Notes under the pieces: generated by a model | The model's database searches: none | Told to the model about the DNA's origin: nothing | The model's input: only the letters and a program-made list of their open reading frames with translations | Translations under genes and position numbers: made by a program | Part shown: piece by piece, positions 47,575 to 59,127 of the stretch | Layout: each line of letters begins with the position of its first letter | Position numbering within the stretch: the stretch's first letter is position 1 | Source of the DNA: Paraspadella gotoi | Lineage: Eukaryota > Chaetognatha | Assembly: GCA_051294375.1 (NCBI GenBank) | Contig: CM119266.1 | Coordinates: 21,341,987 to 21,405,986, forward strand | DNA: 64,000 nt | Direction of reading: 5' to 3'

Positions 47575-50500
47575 TTTGTAATTTCTTAACTTGCGATTAT
47601 ATTGTGTCGTTAATTAGTTAGTTTTTTGTTAGTGCCTCGAAAGAGACTGTTAAAAAGAAGGGGAAAATGTACGTACTTTTAAAACTGTTTCGACAGTTTT
47701 ATATTTGTGCTATTAGCGAAATGGAGTTATATAAAGATTAAAAGTAGGAAAAAAAAGTGGCGAGGATTTAAAAATATTAGTTTATGTACCAATAAAACCC
47801 ATATTAATCATAAATGCTAGAAATTAATTCATTCTTGCATTGCGCCAAAAAAAAATGGAATCCCAAATGACAACTCCGGAGTTTTCGCAGTAATGTCATA
47901 AACCAAAACAAAAAAACCTCGTTGGCGTCGGGCGTCTCGAAGAAAGTTTCTATGGTGCATTGAAATGAAAACGCGTGGGAGGAAAGGAGGAGGAGAAAGA
48001 GGAGGAGGAGGAGTTGGAATGCGGAAGCGAGGACGATACGGAATAATATTCAGTACTGTAATTCATACTAATAATTTATACGATATGACGAATTGCTTAT
48101 CTAAGTACGTAGAAAAAATGAATGAAATTATCTTTTATTTACCCTGTTAGTGTTATAGACGTATAAAAAGTGAGTAATAGTGACTGGGATATTACTTTCC
48201 AAACCAATATTACTTTCCAAACGCCACCGCTTCCACTCCTCGTCAACCCCAGCGTTCCTCGGCCTCGTTGAAACTCTAACCGGAAGTGAACTGCGTCAGA
48301 GTGACGTCAAACTCGGCTGGAGGATGGCGTCGCAGCGCGCCCGAAAGTTGGGGGGCGGGGGAGGTCGGCGGCGAGGAGCGGCGGACGCGGCCGGCCAAGT
48401 GGGACGCCGGCCGGGAAGCGGTTCGAGTATCGTCTTTGCGCGCATGTACGTGCGCCAAAACGTCGTTCGCGCGCAAGGGGCTTCTTGCACGCATTGGAGT
48501 TAATAACCGATTTAGGACGGACGGTTTTGAAAAAGGGTGGCGGACGACCGGACTTATCTTTCATTTTATTTCCAGACAGATCAGACATTTTGCATCCAAA
48601 AACCCACTTTGCATTCACGCTCAGATTGCTGCGGTCTTTATGGCGTTTGGCGGCGCTCTTTCGTTGCCAGTCGGTTGTCAGTGAAATTCTCCTGATACTG
48701 GCAATCAGGCAACCAATTAAATGAATCTTTTATAATGCGAAATTGTCTTAATATTAGAAAATCGGTTACAGCTTTAAATACATAAGTGAAAGAAGGTTTA
48801 ATATGAAAGAAAAATATAGATGCCACTGACACTGGCACTGTTTCTTTTCACATATTATGATCAAGGCTGCTAAGCAACCTGCCAAAAAACATAAAAACGG
48901 TTTCTATAGTTATCTCTCTACGTCACGAAAGTGACAAAAATGGACATGACTTGAGGCGTTGACTTCGTCTTTTATACATAATTACTAACATTTGCCCTCC
49001 TCTTTAAGAGATATCTTAAAACCCTAATATTTAGTAATTTACTTCGTAACTTTGTTTCATTCACGTTTATTGAGATGTAGGAATATGTTCTACCGTTCCT
49101 TTTTGTGTCCTTTTACACTAATTAGCAATTTCAATAGCCTAATAAAAATCAATTTTGTTTACTGCAATATGTAAATGAAATTTTCGTACTAAACGTGATG
49201 ATCTCAGATTATCTAAGTATTAACAGCAATGTAACTCTACGAAAACACTCCATTCCGACCCATCACAAAATCTGCGGAAGCCCGGAAGATACGCGAGGGA
49301 ATTTGATGAACGGAAGAGAAAACCGAATAACCCGAAACCAGAACCAACCGACCGGAAACGACGCCACGCACAGGGTGACGGGGCATAAACAAAAGGCAAA
49401 CAAAGTGCTGCCTCATTTTGGACCAAAAAGGCCATTCAAATTATTTTAAACCCCTTGTGGTATTTTTTACTTATGAATTTTAGTTAAATTTGTTACTGTC
49501 AGTACTGTGTAACACTGTAATAGTTTATAAATTAGTTCCTGTTATCGTTTCAGCTGAGTAGTCAGACGAAATTATTTTGGCTGTATATAAGAAGAAAAAA
49601 AAATCTTTGCCAGATCTTTCTTTTCACGTATTTGTCCAAAATATAAACATCGTTAAAGGAAAAAGATTGGATGGATTATTTGAGGAAGGAAAGATGGGGG
49701 GGGGAAAGAAAGAGAGGAAGGAAGGTGAAGTGAGAAAAAGCAACTCGGGGCAAAATATAAATAATAGAAAGGAAGAAAAATCACCGGAGTAAGTTTTTTT
49801 TAAATTATCTTATCTTACAACAAACTAGAATGTCCCCATGAGCCCAAGCATCATGGCCCATTGGACCTCCAACGTTAATTCAGAAATCCGATCCTCAGCG
49901 TCAAACATCGTTGACTATCGGAACTATCAGTTTTCCCTTAAGGGCTAAAACGACATTCAGATATATCGGCGAGTTTTAAAACTATTGCCACAAAAATAAC
50001 ATTCCGATTCTCTAAGGTTCTTCTTCCCGTCACATTTCTTGTTTATTTACTCGTTTTCTTTGTTTCGTTCTCAAGGCCAAAAAAATCGGCATCCGACAAG
50101 AACTCGGAATGATGAATGTTTCCTTCTCTCCATATATCCACCTCTCCCTCCTTGTCCACCCCACAAGACTTGCTTTTTTCCCCCCAATTTCCACTAAAAA
50201 TATTTCCTCAAACTATTGTTGTTGATTTTGGTTTCCGGTCCTCGTTTTCCCTCGACGTTTTGTTTACCATTTGTTTTTTGTTGTTGTTTTTTTTTTAAGT
50301 TTATTAGCGACGCAATATCTTTCAACAAAACCGAGACTGAGCCAAGATTTTTCATCGAATGTTAAAAAAATACGGCGATAAAATATTTGGCTCATGAAGC
50401 AACCTTTAAGATATCACGATAAAATATTTCTACGAGTAGACAGAGCAGTATTGCGATCGTCCAATATTGTAATCTGTATTTGCTGAAGATTTTAATCACG

Positions 50501-51293
50501 CAAGAAAGGCTACCAAGCTTTGAAACAATTTTAATTTAAAAGTTTTAGTGCCACACGGAAGGACAAATTACTGCCCGTTATTTTCTAGTTTCAGAACTAC
50601 GGATCTGACTGTAGTCCGCCACTACAGGTGGGTTAGACGTCCCGTCCCGCTTACTAGCATTGACACCCAAGGGGCGGGAACACTAGACCGCTTGGTGGGA
50701 ATTCTCGCTCTTACGCCATCGGGGCTGCGCTGATGGACTCAGGCGGGTGGCGATAGCGAATGTGTTGCCACAAGGTGTTGATCAACCGATGCCGCTTTTA
50801 TCAAAATAAAATAACCCCAACAGAAATATAAAACTATTATATTTTATTAGCCCCGAATGGGTAACTTTACTATTCGACGTCCGTTTCTTAATCCATTGAA
50901 TTTTGTTTTCCCTTTAACATCGAATTTCAGTTTTCGCAATGATGCATATCTTTTTGCACAATATTATATATTTTTTTTTTTTTAAACTTTTTTCGTTAGT
51001 TGAAAAAAAGATATTTTTACATTTTTAATTTTTAATTACTTTTTATATTATTGGGTTAAGGGTGGTTAAATCAAGGGGTGGTTACGATTAGGGGCGGTTA
51101 AGGTTAGTTATCAAAATTGATTTTTTAATCAGAACTTTTTTTTACCCATACCAATATTTTTTTTTGTGTAACGAAATTTCAATATGTCACTCATAAGAAG
51201 CGGCGAATGTAAAATTAAGCCCTCGAATTATATTAATTCACACATCACACTGTAAAAAAAAAAAAAATTACAAACTAATAGCAAGAGTGAAAT
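47575..51293. other. Spacer between the cysteine-rich gene and transporter B
   Basis: Holds an AGG tract (47982-48015) and a GC-rich promoter-like island (48270-48480); AT-rich sequence with A and T homopolymers follows. A plus-strand frame from 'atggcgtcgcagc' (48324) is open for 60 codons but GC-biased and unsupported. I see no confident gene. Confidence 0.5.
48279..48332. promoter_or_regulatory. Promoter-like ETS + CRE cluster, copy 2
   Basis: ACCGGAAGTG (48279-48288, GABP/ETS type), TGACGTCA (48302-48309, full CRE palindrome) and 'aggatggcg' (48322-48330, YY1-like) lie within 55 bp of a GC island. 'gcgcatgtacgtgcgcc', an NRF1-like palindromic word, is at about 48440. It lies 0.7 kb upstream of exon 1 of the cysteine-rich gene and may serve it or an unseen plus-strand transcript. 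Confidence 0.45.
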
Positions 51294-53880
51294 TTATTCA
51301 ACATCTTTTACACTTCGTCTCCTTCCCAAAATTCGACAACCTTCCATCTTCGTTTCAGCCCGCATTCGCTTCATGTCCTGAAGGCTCTGAGGCAGCGGCT
51401 TTCCCATCGTCTCGGGCATCAGCGTCACCAGGGTCGACATGACGACGCCGAAAACGCCGAGCGTCGCTTCCACCGTTAGGGGCGCTCCCTTCTCGAAGTA
51501 GGAAAGGTAACTGGCGGCGATGGAGGCCATTCTCGCAACCAGCAAAGCGATGAAGTAAGAACGGGCGCGTATCAGAGTGGGGAACGCTTCCTGAGATAGA
51601 TATATATATATAATATATATACATTAAAAATTTGACATTACAAACATCAAACACCCATAATCTAATGGAAAATATGATTTTTTCCAAAATATACGTTTGT
51701 ATCTTTTTTATTCTTTACTCGAAAGTTTTGAATATTGATTAAATATTTAAAGATCGGTTGTACTGCGAAAGGCTTGGTTTACACGAGTTTTAAATTTAGA
51801 TTAAATTACTTGTTAAAACGACGACTTGTTAACTGACTTGTTAAAACTGACCTGTTTCCACATGGCGAACGACTCGAACGTCAAGGATTCGAAGATCCTG
51901 ACGAACAAACTGACCACTATCCTCAACAACGGCGCCGCCGCGTCGACGTCGTCCACCGCCAGGCGCGTACCCGCCAGCGTCAGGTATGAGACGCCGATGG
52001 CGACGAACCCAGCGGCGATCGTTGGGCGCCGGTTGAAGAAGTAGCAGATGGTGATGCCCGCCAGACGAGCGGGGATTCCAATGATTTGAAGGAGCGAAAA
52101 GTTGACGAAGCGATTGCCCGTTAGATTCGAGTAGGAGAAGCTGACCCCGATGTAAACCATGGTGAGGTATGACCAGTAGACGCAGGATACTGAGAGCGGG
52201 AAAAGGACCAGTTTGGATCTTATAAGCCGACTGAAGGAGTTGCTCTCGTTGGAGAGAGTCGCAGGTTTCGCGGCGTCGTCGCAGTTTTCAGAGATGTTTC
52301 TATCCCCGTCAGAATCCTCATTCATTCTTTTGTTATCGATATCATTATTGTTCGTGTCCTCCTTCGATCCTATTCCCACGACGTCTTGCATGAACTCTCC
52401 CTTCCCTAGTTTCTGTCCTCGACTCTCGGCGGCTCGACGCAGAATCTCGTACGCCTGGCTGAAGCGGCCCTTCTTTATGAGCCAAGGGGGCGACTCGGGA
52501 CAAAAGTAGAGGACGACGACGAGGACGAAGCTGAACCCGTACAACAGCAGGCAAAGGGTGCGCCAATCGGGAATAGCGTAGCTGTGGGAGTGAAAGAAAA
52601 AGAAAATGTACTAATTGAAATTAGAGGTTAATCGAGTTTGCCGTCTCGGACAACCAGTATTACAATTTTTTATTCATTTTATAAACAAGCGCTCTTGCCC
52701 CGACTTTGTATACGTACGACCGGCACGGAGAAAGAGGAGAGAGGAAGGGTTTAGAGAGAGAGACCCTAGGTAAGTCGCCTCACAATAGTCGTTTAAGGCC
52801 TCCAATACTTTTACAAGATAATATATTAGCAGGACCCAGCAAGTTTTTAAACAAGACGCAATTGTATAAAAAGACCACTCCCGTATAGATCGGGTATTAA
52901 TATTTAATTTAGATCGACGATAAAACCTAACGATTTAAACATTCATTGTTAAAATCTTTTTGAACTTACGCAATCCATGGAAGCACTGCTCCGCTGGCTG
53001 ACCAAGACATGTTGCACATCAATCCAAGCACTCGGTGACGGGAGGAAAACAATTCGTATCGATAAGAGTTCAACGCTATCAACCCAACGTAGGACACTCC
53101 GAGAAAGTATCTGTAAAAAAGCATTTGTGAAGCAAACCAGCTCACTCGATTTCTAGAATATGCCTTGGATATATGATTTCGTCGTTTCCTCATAGCAAAT
53201 GCTTTTATTTAATTGAAAATAAAATGGTTTTCCAAACACTTCCATTTTTCAAAAAATATAACTGAAGCAAACAAAAATGTTTTAATTAATATAATAATTA
53301 ATAATTATTCTACTTCATTTCGACCCCCCACCAATCCCCCGCCCTATACCCTTCATCACCTGACGGCGACATAGAAATAAAAATCGTGAATCCACGCCAC
53401 CTGCAGCCCGGCCAATCCGGCCAACAGCGCCGCCGTCATGGCGACCCGTCGCCTCCCCAAAGTGTCGCTGAGATATCCGCAGAAGAGACAGCCGGTGAGG
53501 TTGCCGATAAAAAATATGCTGTTGGTCAAATTAGCGAGATGCTCGCGATCACAAATCAACTCCCACTCGGCGACCAGAGAGTGAGATTTGGGCGTTTCGA
53601 AGGTCCAGTTGCCGGCTTCGCATCCGCGGGAGCACACCTGCTTTGGCGTGAGGGATTCGAGAACGCGGGTGACGTTGAAGTTACCCTCGGCGCCGAGGAT
53701 GTCGTCATAGAGGCGCTCATCGTCGCACCAAAATGGAGGCGCGAGAGTGGCGAGGGAATTGCCGAAGAAAAGAAAGCAAGAAGCCATCCCTTCCACCAGC
53801 AAGGCGCAGAAGATGCCCAAGGGGAACCAACCGCAGAGGCCGAGGCGTAGGTACAGATCGTCCAGCTCGAGAGCGCCCAT
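51294..53880 (-). CDS. SLC22-like organic ion transporter (MFS), 562 aa, four exons
   Basis: Exons (minus): 53880-53360, 53110-52970, 52581-51852 and 51590-51294; phases 2, 2, 0 agree. Seen: N-terminal TM1, a large cysteine-bearing extracellular loop with the SLC22 motif VAEWELICD (103-111), the MFS loop motif GYLSDTLGRRR (135-145), YRYELFSSRHR after TM4, PESPPWLIKKGR before the long hydrophilic central loop, and a second transmembrane half ending in a basic tail. Length is normal for the family. Family knowledge: plasma-membrane polyspecific transport of organic cations, anions or zwitterions; the substrate cannot be read from sequence. The central loop is Asn/Asp-rich. It lies 0.6 kb downstream of the similar gene C in the same direction, so the two are a tandem paralogue pair. 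A broken duplicate is at 41287-44180. Confidence 0.92.
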
Positions 53881-54481
53881 GATGATCGATGGACGATGGA
53901 GAAAATGACGAAACGATTGTCAATTTTCTCTTTCTTTTTCGTCGGTTTCTATCTTTGAGAAATGAATCGAGGGCAAAATGAATATCTGTATTTTATTCGG
54001 ACCGGTTTTTATTTCTTCATTACGTAAGGAACAACGGGAGAGAAAGTTTGCTAAACAAAATATTAACTAAAAGTAAAGCACATACTGAGCTCTCAATACC
54101 GGAAAATCTGGATCCTGGGCTGACTTTTTCACTTGATAGGATTTCATACATGAAATAAAAAGCTAAAAGCTGTGAAGATTTATGATGATTTTAAAAGCTA
54201 ATATACCTACCTAAACTTTTTTTCCCTTTTTTTAAATTTAGCAATTTACATAAAAAAAATTTCAATACAGACTTCATTTATTTAAAATAAGTCCCATTGC
54301 GAAGAGAACGAAGAATAATTTTTATTTTAAAAGCTCATTTTCCGAAAAATTTTACATTTAATAATTAATTTATTATTATACAAGCATCAGTATATTTGAC
54401 GTTCTCTCTGAATGCTTTCCGATCTAATTGGTTAATCACGTAGCCGGATCGACCGTGGATGTAAAGGTCAGAAGATCCTTT

Positions 54482-57032
54482 CTAGTTCGAGTACTCATCA
54501 CTCCTCCTCCTCCTCCTCCCCCAAAACCCGTCCCTCTTCGTCTCTACGCTCATCCTCTCCACATCCGCCAGACTCTGCGGAAGCGGTTTCCCCAACGTCT
54601 CCGTCATCGCTGCCGTCAAAATCGCCAAGACGACGCCGATCGCACCGAGAGTCGCTTCCACGGCCAATGGCGCTTTGCGTTGAAAGTAGGAAAGGTAGCT
54701 GCAGCCGATGATCACGACGCGGCAGAGCAGCATCGAGACGATAATGCAGCGGCCGCGGTTCAAAGTCGAAAAAGTTTCCTGAGATAAAATTTTTGTTATC
54801 GTCAAATGTTGTTTTTTTTAACTGAATGTTGATGAGTTATTCAGTCAATCAAACCAAGCAATCTATAAATTTAAATCATACATAATGTTTACTTGCTTCC
54901 ACAATCCGTAGGGCAGCCACGTCAACGACGCCACGGAAGTAATAATCATGCTGAACGCCGTCCTCATCGACGGCGCGGCCGCGTCGATGTCGTCCACCGC
55001 TAACCTCGTCGTCGCCAGAGTCAAAAACGCCGCCCCGATGACTGCGAAGCCGACGCCCATCGAGGGACGCCGGTTAACGAATTGGCAGACAAAGGCGCCG
55101 AGGATTCGCGCCGGGAATTCCATGAGTTGAATGAGGGAAAAGTTGAGGTATCGATCCCCGGGAAGATTCGCGTAGGAAAAGCCGACCAAGATGTAGACAG
55201 CCACCAGGTAGGACCAATAGAGGCTGGAAATGACGAGAGGAACCAGAACCAAGCGGGATCTCAGCTCGACGCAGAACGAATGGCCGGGCGGTGGTGAAGC
55301 CGCTGATGCGGCGCTGTCGCTGTTGCCGTCGTTGGCGCTGCGGCAGTCAGCTTTATCGCTGGATTCTTTGTTAACTGCATCTTGGAAAGCGAAATTCTTT
55401 AATTCCTCTTCCCTTTCCTCGTCATTTCCATCGACCAAACCTTCTCTCTTCTCCGAAAACATCTTGAGGAATTCTTCCCACTCCAACTTCATACCGCGAC
55501 TTTTGGCGGCGCCCTCTAAGATCTTGAAGGCCTCTTGGAGGCGCCCCTTTTGGATTAGCCAAGGCGGAGAGTCCGGGCATATGTATAGCCCGATGAGGGC
55601 GAACAAATTGAATCCGTACATCAAGAGACAAAGGGTGCGCCATTGCGGAATTAGGTAACTGGAGATAGTAAAGTTATTAAAACGGAAGTGTCTCTTTTGT
55701 AAAGCGGATTATTATCGCAAGTGATATTAATTTTAATATTATTTGAATTATTGATTACTGTGAGAGAGAGAGAAAGAGAGAGACTTTTTAGTTTTTAGTC
55801 GGATCTGCTTATCAGCAAGTTGACCAAATTATGTAAGTTAGAAAAATTATATCAGTTGACCAAATTATACCAGTTGACAAAATTATGCCAGTTGACCATA
55901 TTATGCCAGTTGACCATATTAGGCCAGTTGACCAAATTATGCCTATTGACCTAATTATGTCAGCTGACCAAATTATGTCAGTTGACCAATTTATGCCAGT
56001 TGACCAAATAATGCAAGTTGACCAAATTATGCAATTTGATCAAATTATGCAAGTTGACTAAATTATGCAAATTGACCAAATTATTAAAAATTACAAAATT
56101 ATGCAAGTTGACCAAATTATGCAAGTTGGTATTGGCGCAGCTACTGATAGATCAATTGATTTATAGATTTTTTCATAGATTTATTAAAAAGTCTGTTATG
56201 ATTTGTTATGTTATGATTTGTTATGATCTGTTCGCAAGGATTAGCTTATTACCGCTTAATTATGGCAGGCAGATCCAACATTGTTTGCTCAAACTTGTTA
56301 CTGTCTTAAAGTGAAAGGATAAAAACGGGCATTCCGCAACTTACGAAAACCATGGTAACAGCACGGCGGCGACGGTCCATCCAAAGTCGAAAATGGAGGG
56401 AATCGCCCGATGACGCGACGAAAATAATTCGTAGCGATAAGTATTCATTATCAACAACGCAGCATATCCGATGCCCAGAAAGAATCTGATCAGGGTTATC
56501 GCTTTAGTTTAATCTCGAATGATATCTTCGTCCCTTTTTTTTACCTAATGACTACGTAGTAGTAAAATTGATCGATCCAAGCCACCTGCAGCCCTATCAC
56601 CAGTGCTAACAACGCCCCCGCCATGCCGCCCCGTCTCCGACCGAAGGTGTCGCTCAAGTAGCCGCAGAGAAGGGCGCCGGTCAGGTTGCCGACGTAAAAT
56701 GCCGTCTCGATCAAGTTGACGAGACTCTCGCGGTCGCAGATCAACTCCCACTCGGCGACCATCGAATGCGATCTCGGCACCTCGAAGGTCCAGTTGCCCG
56801 CGGCGCAGCCGAGACGGCACACTTGGTTAGGCGAGAGGGCGTCATCGGCCCGGGAGGCGTTGGGCCGACCGTCCTCGCACCAGAACCTCGGAGTGTAGGC
56901 GGTCATGGTGTTGCCGAGAAAAAGCAAAGAGGAGGCGGAGAGTTCGACCATCTCCAAGAAGTAGACTCCAAGAGGAAACCAGCCACACACGCCCAGCCGT
57001 AAGAGGAGTAGATCCAGTTCGGCGGCGCTCAT
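54482..57032 (-). CDS. SLC22-like organic ion transporter (MFS), 563 aa, four exons
   Basis: Exons (minus): 57032-56545, 56485-56345, 55658-54893 and 54778-54482; phases 2, 2, 0, the same layout as gene B. Seen: GYLSDTFGRRR (124-134), VAEWELICD (92-100), YRYELFSSRHR, PDSPPWLIQKGR (238-249), a long charged central loop with an EKREG / EEREEE stretch, and an Arg-run tail (GRRRRRS) before the stop. Role by family: membrane transport of organic ions, substrate unknown. Intron 2 carries an 18-bp satellite of about 16 units (near 55845-56135). Exon 4 is the same length as in gene B (98 codons plus stop), which supports recent tandem duplication. Exons 3-4 recur, broken, at 44820-46037. Confidence 0.92.
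55815..56135. repeat. 18-bp satellite in transporter C intron 2
   Basis: Unit 'agttgaccaaattatgcc' with point variants, about 16 copies in strict 18-bp register; late units change 'cc' to 'ca'. It produces runs of open frame with no biological meaning. Copy 1 of the large duplication breaks off where this repeat begins. Confidence 0.95.
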
Positions 57033-57779
57033 GGCGATGACGGAAAGATGGAATGAAGAAGAAAAAATGGCGCCGCGATTGTTTAAGAATTATTATATAT
57101 TTAAATCATTCGTCTATTGATTTAAATTTGCGCGTCACACAATAGGGGTCTGGATGTTAATTATTTCATAAGTTGTTTTGTATCTTTATTTTTTTTTAAA
57201 AATAGGAATAAGGTTTACGTACTCAATTTATGTAGTATGTAGTATTTATGAGTTTTCTGGCAAAAACTAGAGAAAATAAAATATAAAATTCTTATAGTTA
57301 AACCTGATATTTTGTCATTTGACCTTAATTAATTTTTAAAAGATAATAAATTTCGTGCTGTTTATTAAAATAAATTTAAAAATTAAAAATGAACTAGTAG
57401 CGGTCTTTTAAAGTAAATTTTTGTTACTAACTAAAAAATATTTCCTTAAGTGATACTCTTTTGACATTGAACTTATAATCTTGCCAAGTATATCGTTCTG
57501 ACTTGATCCCTGCACTTTCGCATTTTTTACTTCTAATTCTTAAATCACTTTTTTAAAACTTTTATTGCTTTCAATTTATCAACTACTATTTTTTTTAAAT
57601 ATATATATTAATCATGCATTTGAAACAACATTTTATAGAGCAGGGAAGCTTGCACTCGCAAAAAAAAACCAGACATCGAATGTAACTTTCCCCGTCAGTA
57701 CTGAAACTGCTTATAAGAAAATGAAAGAAACTCATCGAAATTGTACGTATATATTTCTATTTGTTTTTTTCGTTTCAAG

Positions 57780-58022
57780 GAAGAATAAAAACGAAAGGCA
57801 CTGTTCTTTTGTTTGGGAGGATCTAGGGGAGATTTTCTTAGATGAAACCGCGCATTTCTAATTCCGCTAGAGAGAGCTTCATCGTGAAGACAGGAGATTT
57901 CTTCAAAATCCTCCGTGATTCTTTTCGTCTTCACTTTCTGAGGCTGGTGAGTTTCCTCATCGGCGGTGGCGCCACCTTCGCCGAGGTTTTCATTCCGGAT
58001 GGATTCCAAACGCGAGGTGGCG
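57780..58022 (-). CDS. Possible internal exon, hypothetical protein
   Basis: On the minus strand a good polypyrimidine-CAG acceptor (58025-58023) opens a frame of about 80 codons with balanced composition (SRLESIRNENLGEGG..., ITEDFEEISCLHDEALSSG...). It reads as a hydrophilic, mostly helical segment. No donor, start or partner exons were identified, and no family is recognised. It could belong to a gene whose 5' part lies in 58040-59100. Confidence 0.35.
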
Positions 58023-58120
58023 CTGAAAGAAAATGTCAAGTTGAGTTATTTAGTCTATTTCAGATGTATTTGTGGTTATTGGATGATGGATATAACATAA
58101 ATTTGGGAATTAATAGTTGT

Positions 58121-58126
58121 GACATA

Positions 58127-58211
<85 letters not shown>
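58121..58211. repeat. (CT)n microsatellite
   Basis: About 42 CT units with a single early break. Confidence 0.97.
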
Positions 58212-58214
<3 letters not shown>

Positions 58215-58420
58215 TCACATTAAAGCCATTACAAGACTTAAACCAAAGCCTCGTCGCCACCGCCATCCAGCCACCGACGGCCTCCGGCTAAAAGAGATAT
58301 TTATTACCATTCGGCCGAAGATAACAAAAGCGGAACAACAACAAGAAAAACCGATAAACATCGAAAGCGGCCAAAGAAAAGAGAGAAAGAGCGGAACGAG
58401 AGCGCGGGCATCGCGGAACG

Positions 58421-58470
58421 CAATGCGCGCGCATTGAAAGGAAAGCTAGCGCGGTACGCATGCGCGCACG
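58421..58470. promoter_or_regulatory. CpG-rich patch with NRF1-like palindromes
   Basis: CAATGCGCGCGCATTG at 58421-58436 is a perfect 16-bp palindrome, and ACGCATGCGCGC at about 58456 is close to the NRF1 site. The flanks (58380-58570) are CpG-rich in an otherwise AT-rich spacer. This fits a housekeeping-type promoter, but no gene start was tied to it. Confidence 0.35.
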
Positions 58471-59127
58471 GAGGAATGAAAATGCGCGTGTATGCGGTGA
58501 AAATTCTCTTTTCGGTCGGAGGGAAACTTGACGTAGGACAGAAAATACGCGCACGCAGGAAAGAAAATACGCGGAAGCTAACGCTGCAGAAAATAAATCG
58601 AGAAAGAAAAAAAAAATCTCGGAAACATGACAGGCGCTCGTCTCAGGACGGGAAGCGCTCGTTGGTCGCACATGCTCAGAATGCGTGGGATTTCTTTTTA
58701 CCCAAATCTGTCTCGTATTAGATTTTCATTTATTACCTTTTTTGGGCGCTTTCGTGGGTGAAATGAGTTAAAGGCAAAGGCAAAGGAGAAAAGGGGGAAA
58801 TAAAGTTAGTCTGGCTGTTTGATGAGTAAGCAATTAGGGAATAACGTTGTTAGCTTTACAAAGTTCTAATCGAAATAATGATTATAACGGGTAAAAAATC
58901 AAAACAAACTAGATTGATTAGTCTACGGAACGGTGAGCTTTGGAAAACGGAAATTTTGTCATAAAAAAAAGGGGGGGAAGTCCAAATAAAAGTTTGTACC
59001 TGTTCATCTTCTTAATTTTTCAAACACCTGAACATCGAATTTAGTGAGAGCAACCGACTTGGCAAAATGTGATTTAACTCATCATTAAATTCAGTCGAAA
59101 TGGTAAGGATATAGGACGATGACCGGC

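Larger units (their letters stand above)
46275..55860. repeat. Copy 2 of the ~9.6-kb duplicated segment (clean)
   Basis: Contains the intact transporter B gene and exons 3-4 of transporter C. Both transporters read without frameshifts. This copy continues into unique sequence on its right, including the 18-bp satellite and the remaining exons of gene C. Confidence 0.9.
57033..59127. other. Spacer between transporter C and the Tyr/Trp-repeat gene
   Basis: 57033-57620 is AT-rich with nothing evident and should contain the transporter C promoter. 57780-58022 is a possible minus-strand exon. 58121-58211 is a CT microsatellite. 58380-58570 is a CpG-rich, palindrome-rich patch. 58720-59120 shows nothing. 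Confidence 0.5.

Noticed and set aside
36296-55860. A genuine recent tandem gene duplication giving four transporter genes
   Set aside because: Copy 1 is frameshifted throughout near a 25-N gap, shares the identical mobile-element insertion, and cuts genes at both ends; an assembly overlap explains all of this more simply.
56018-56140. Lys/Leu/Thr periodic peptide as a repeat protein
   Set aside because: It is a translation of the 18-bp intronic satellite.
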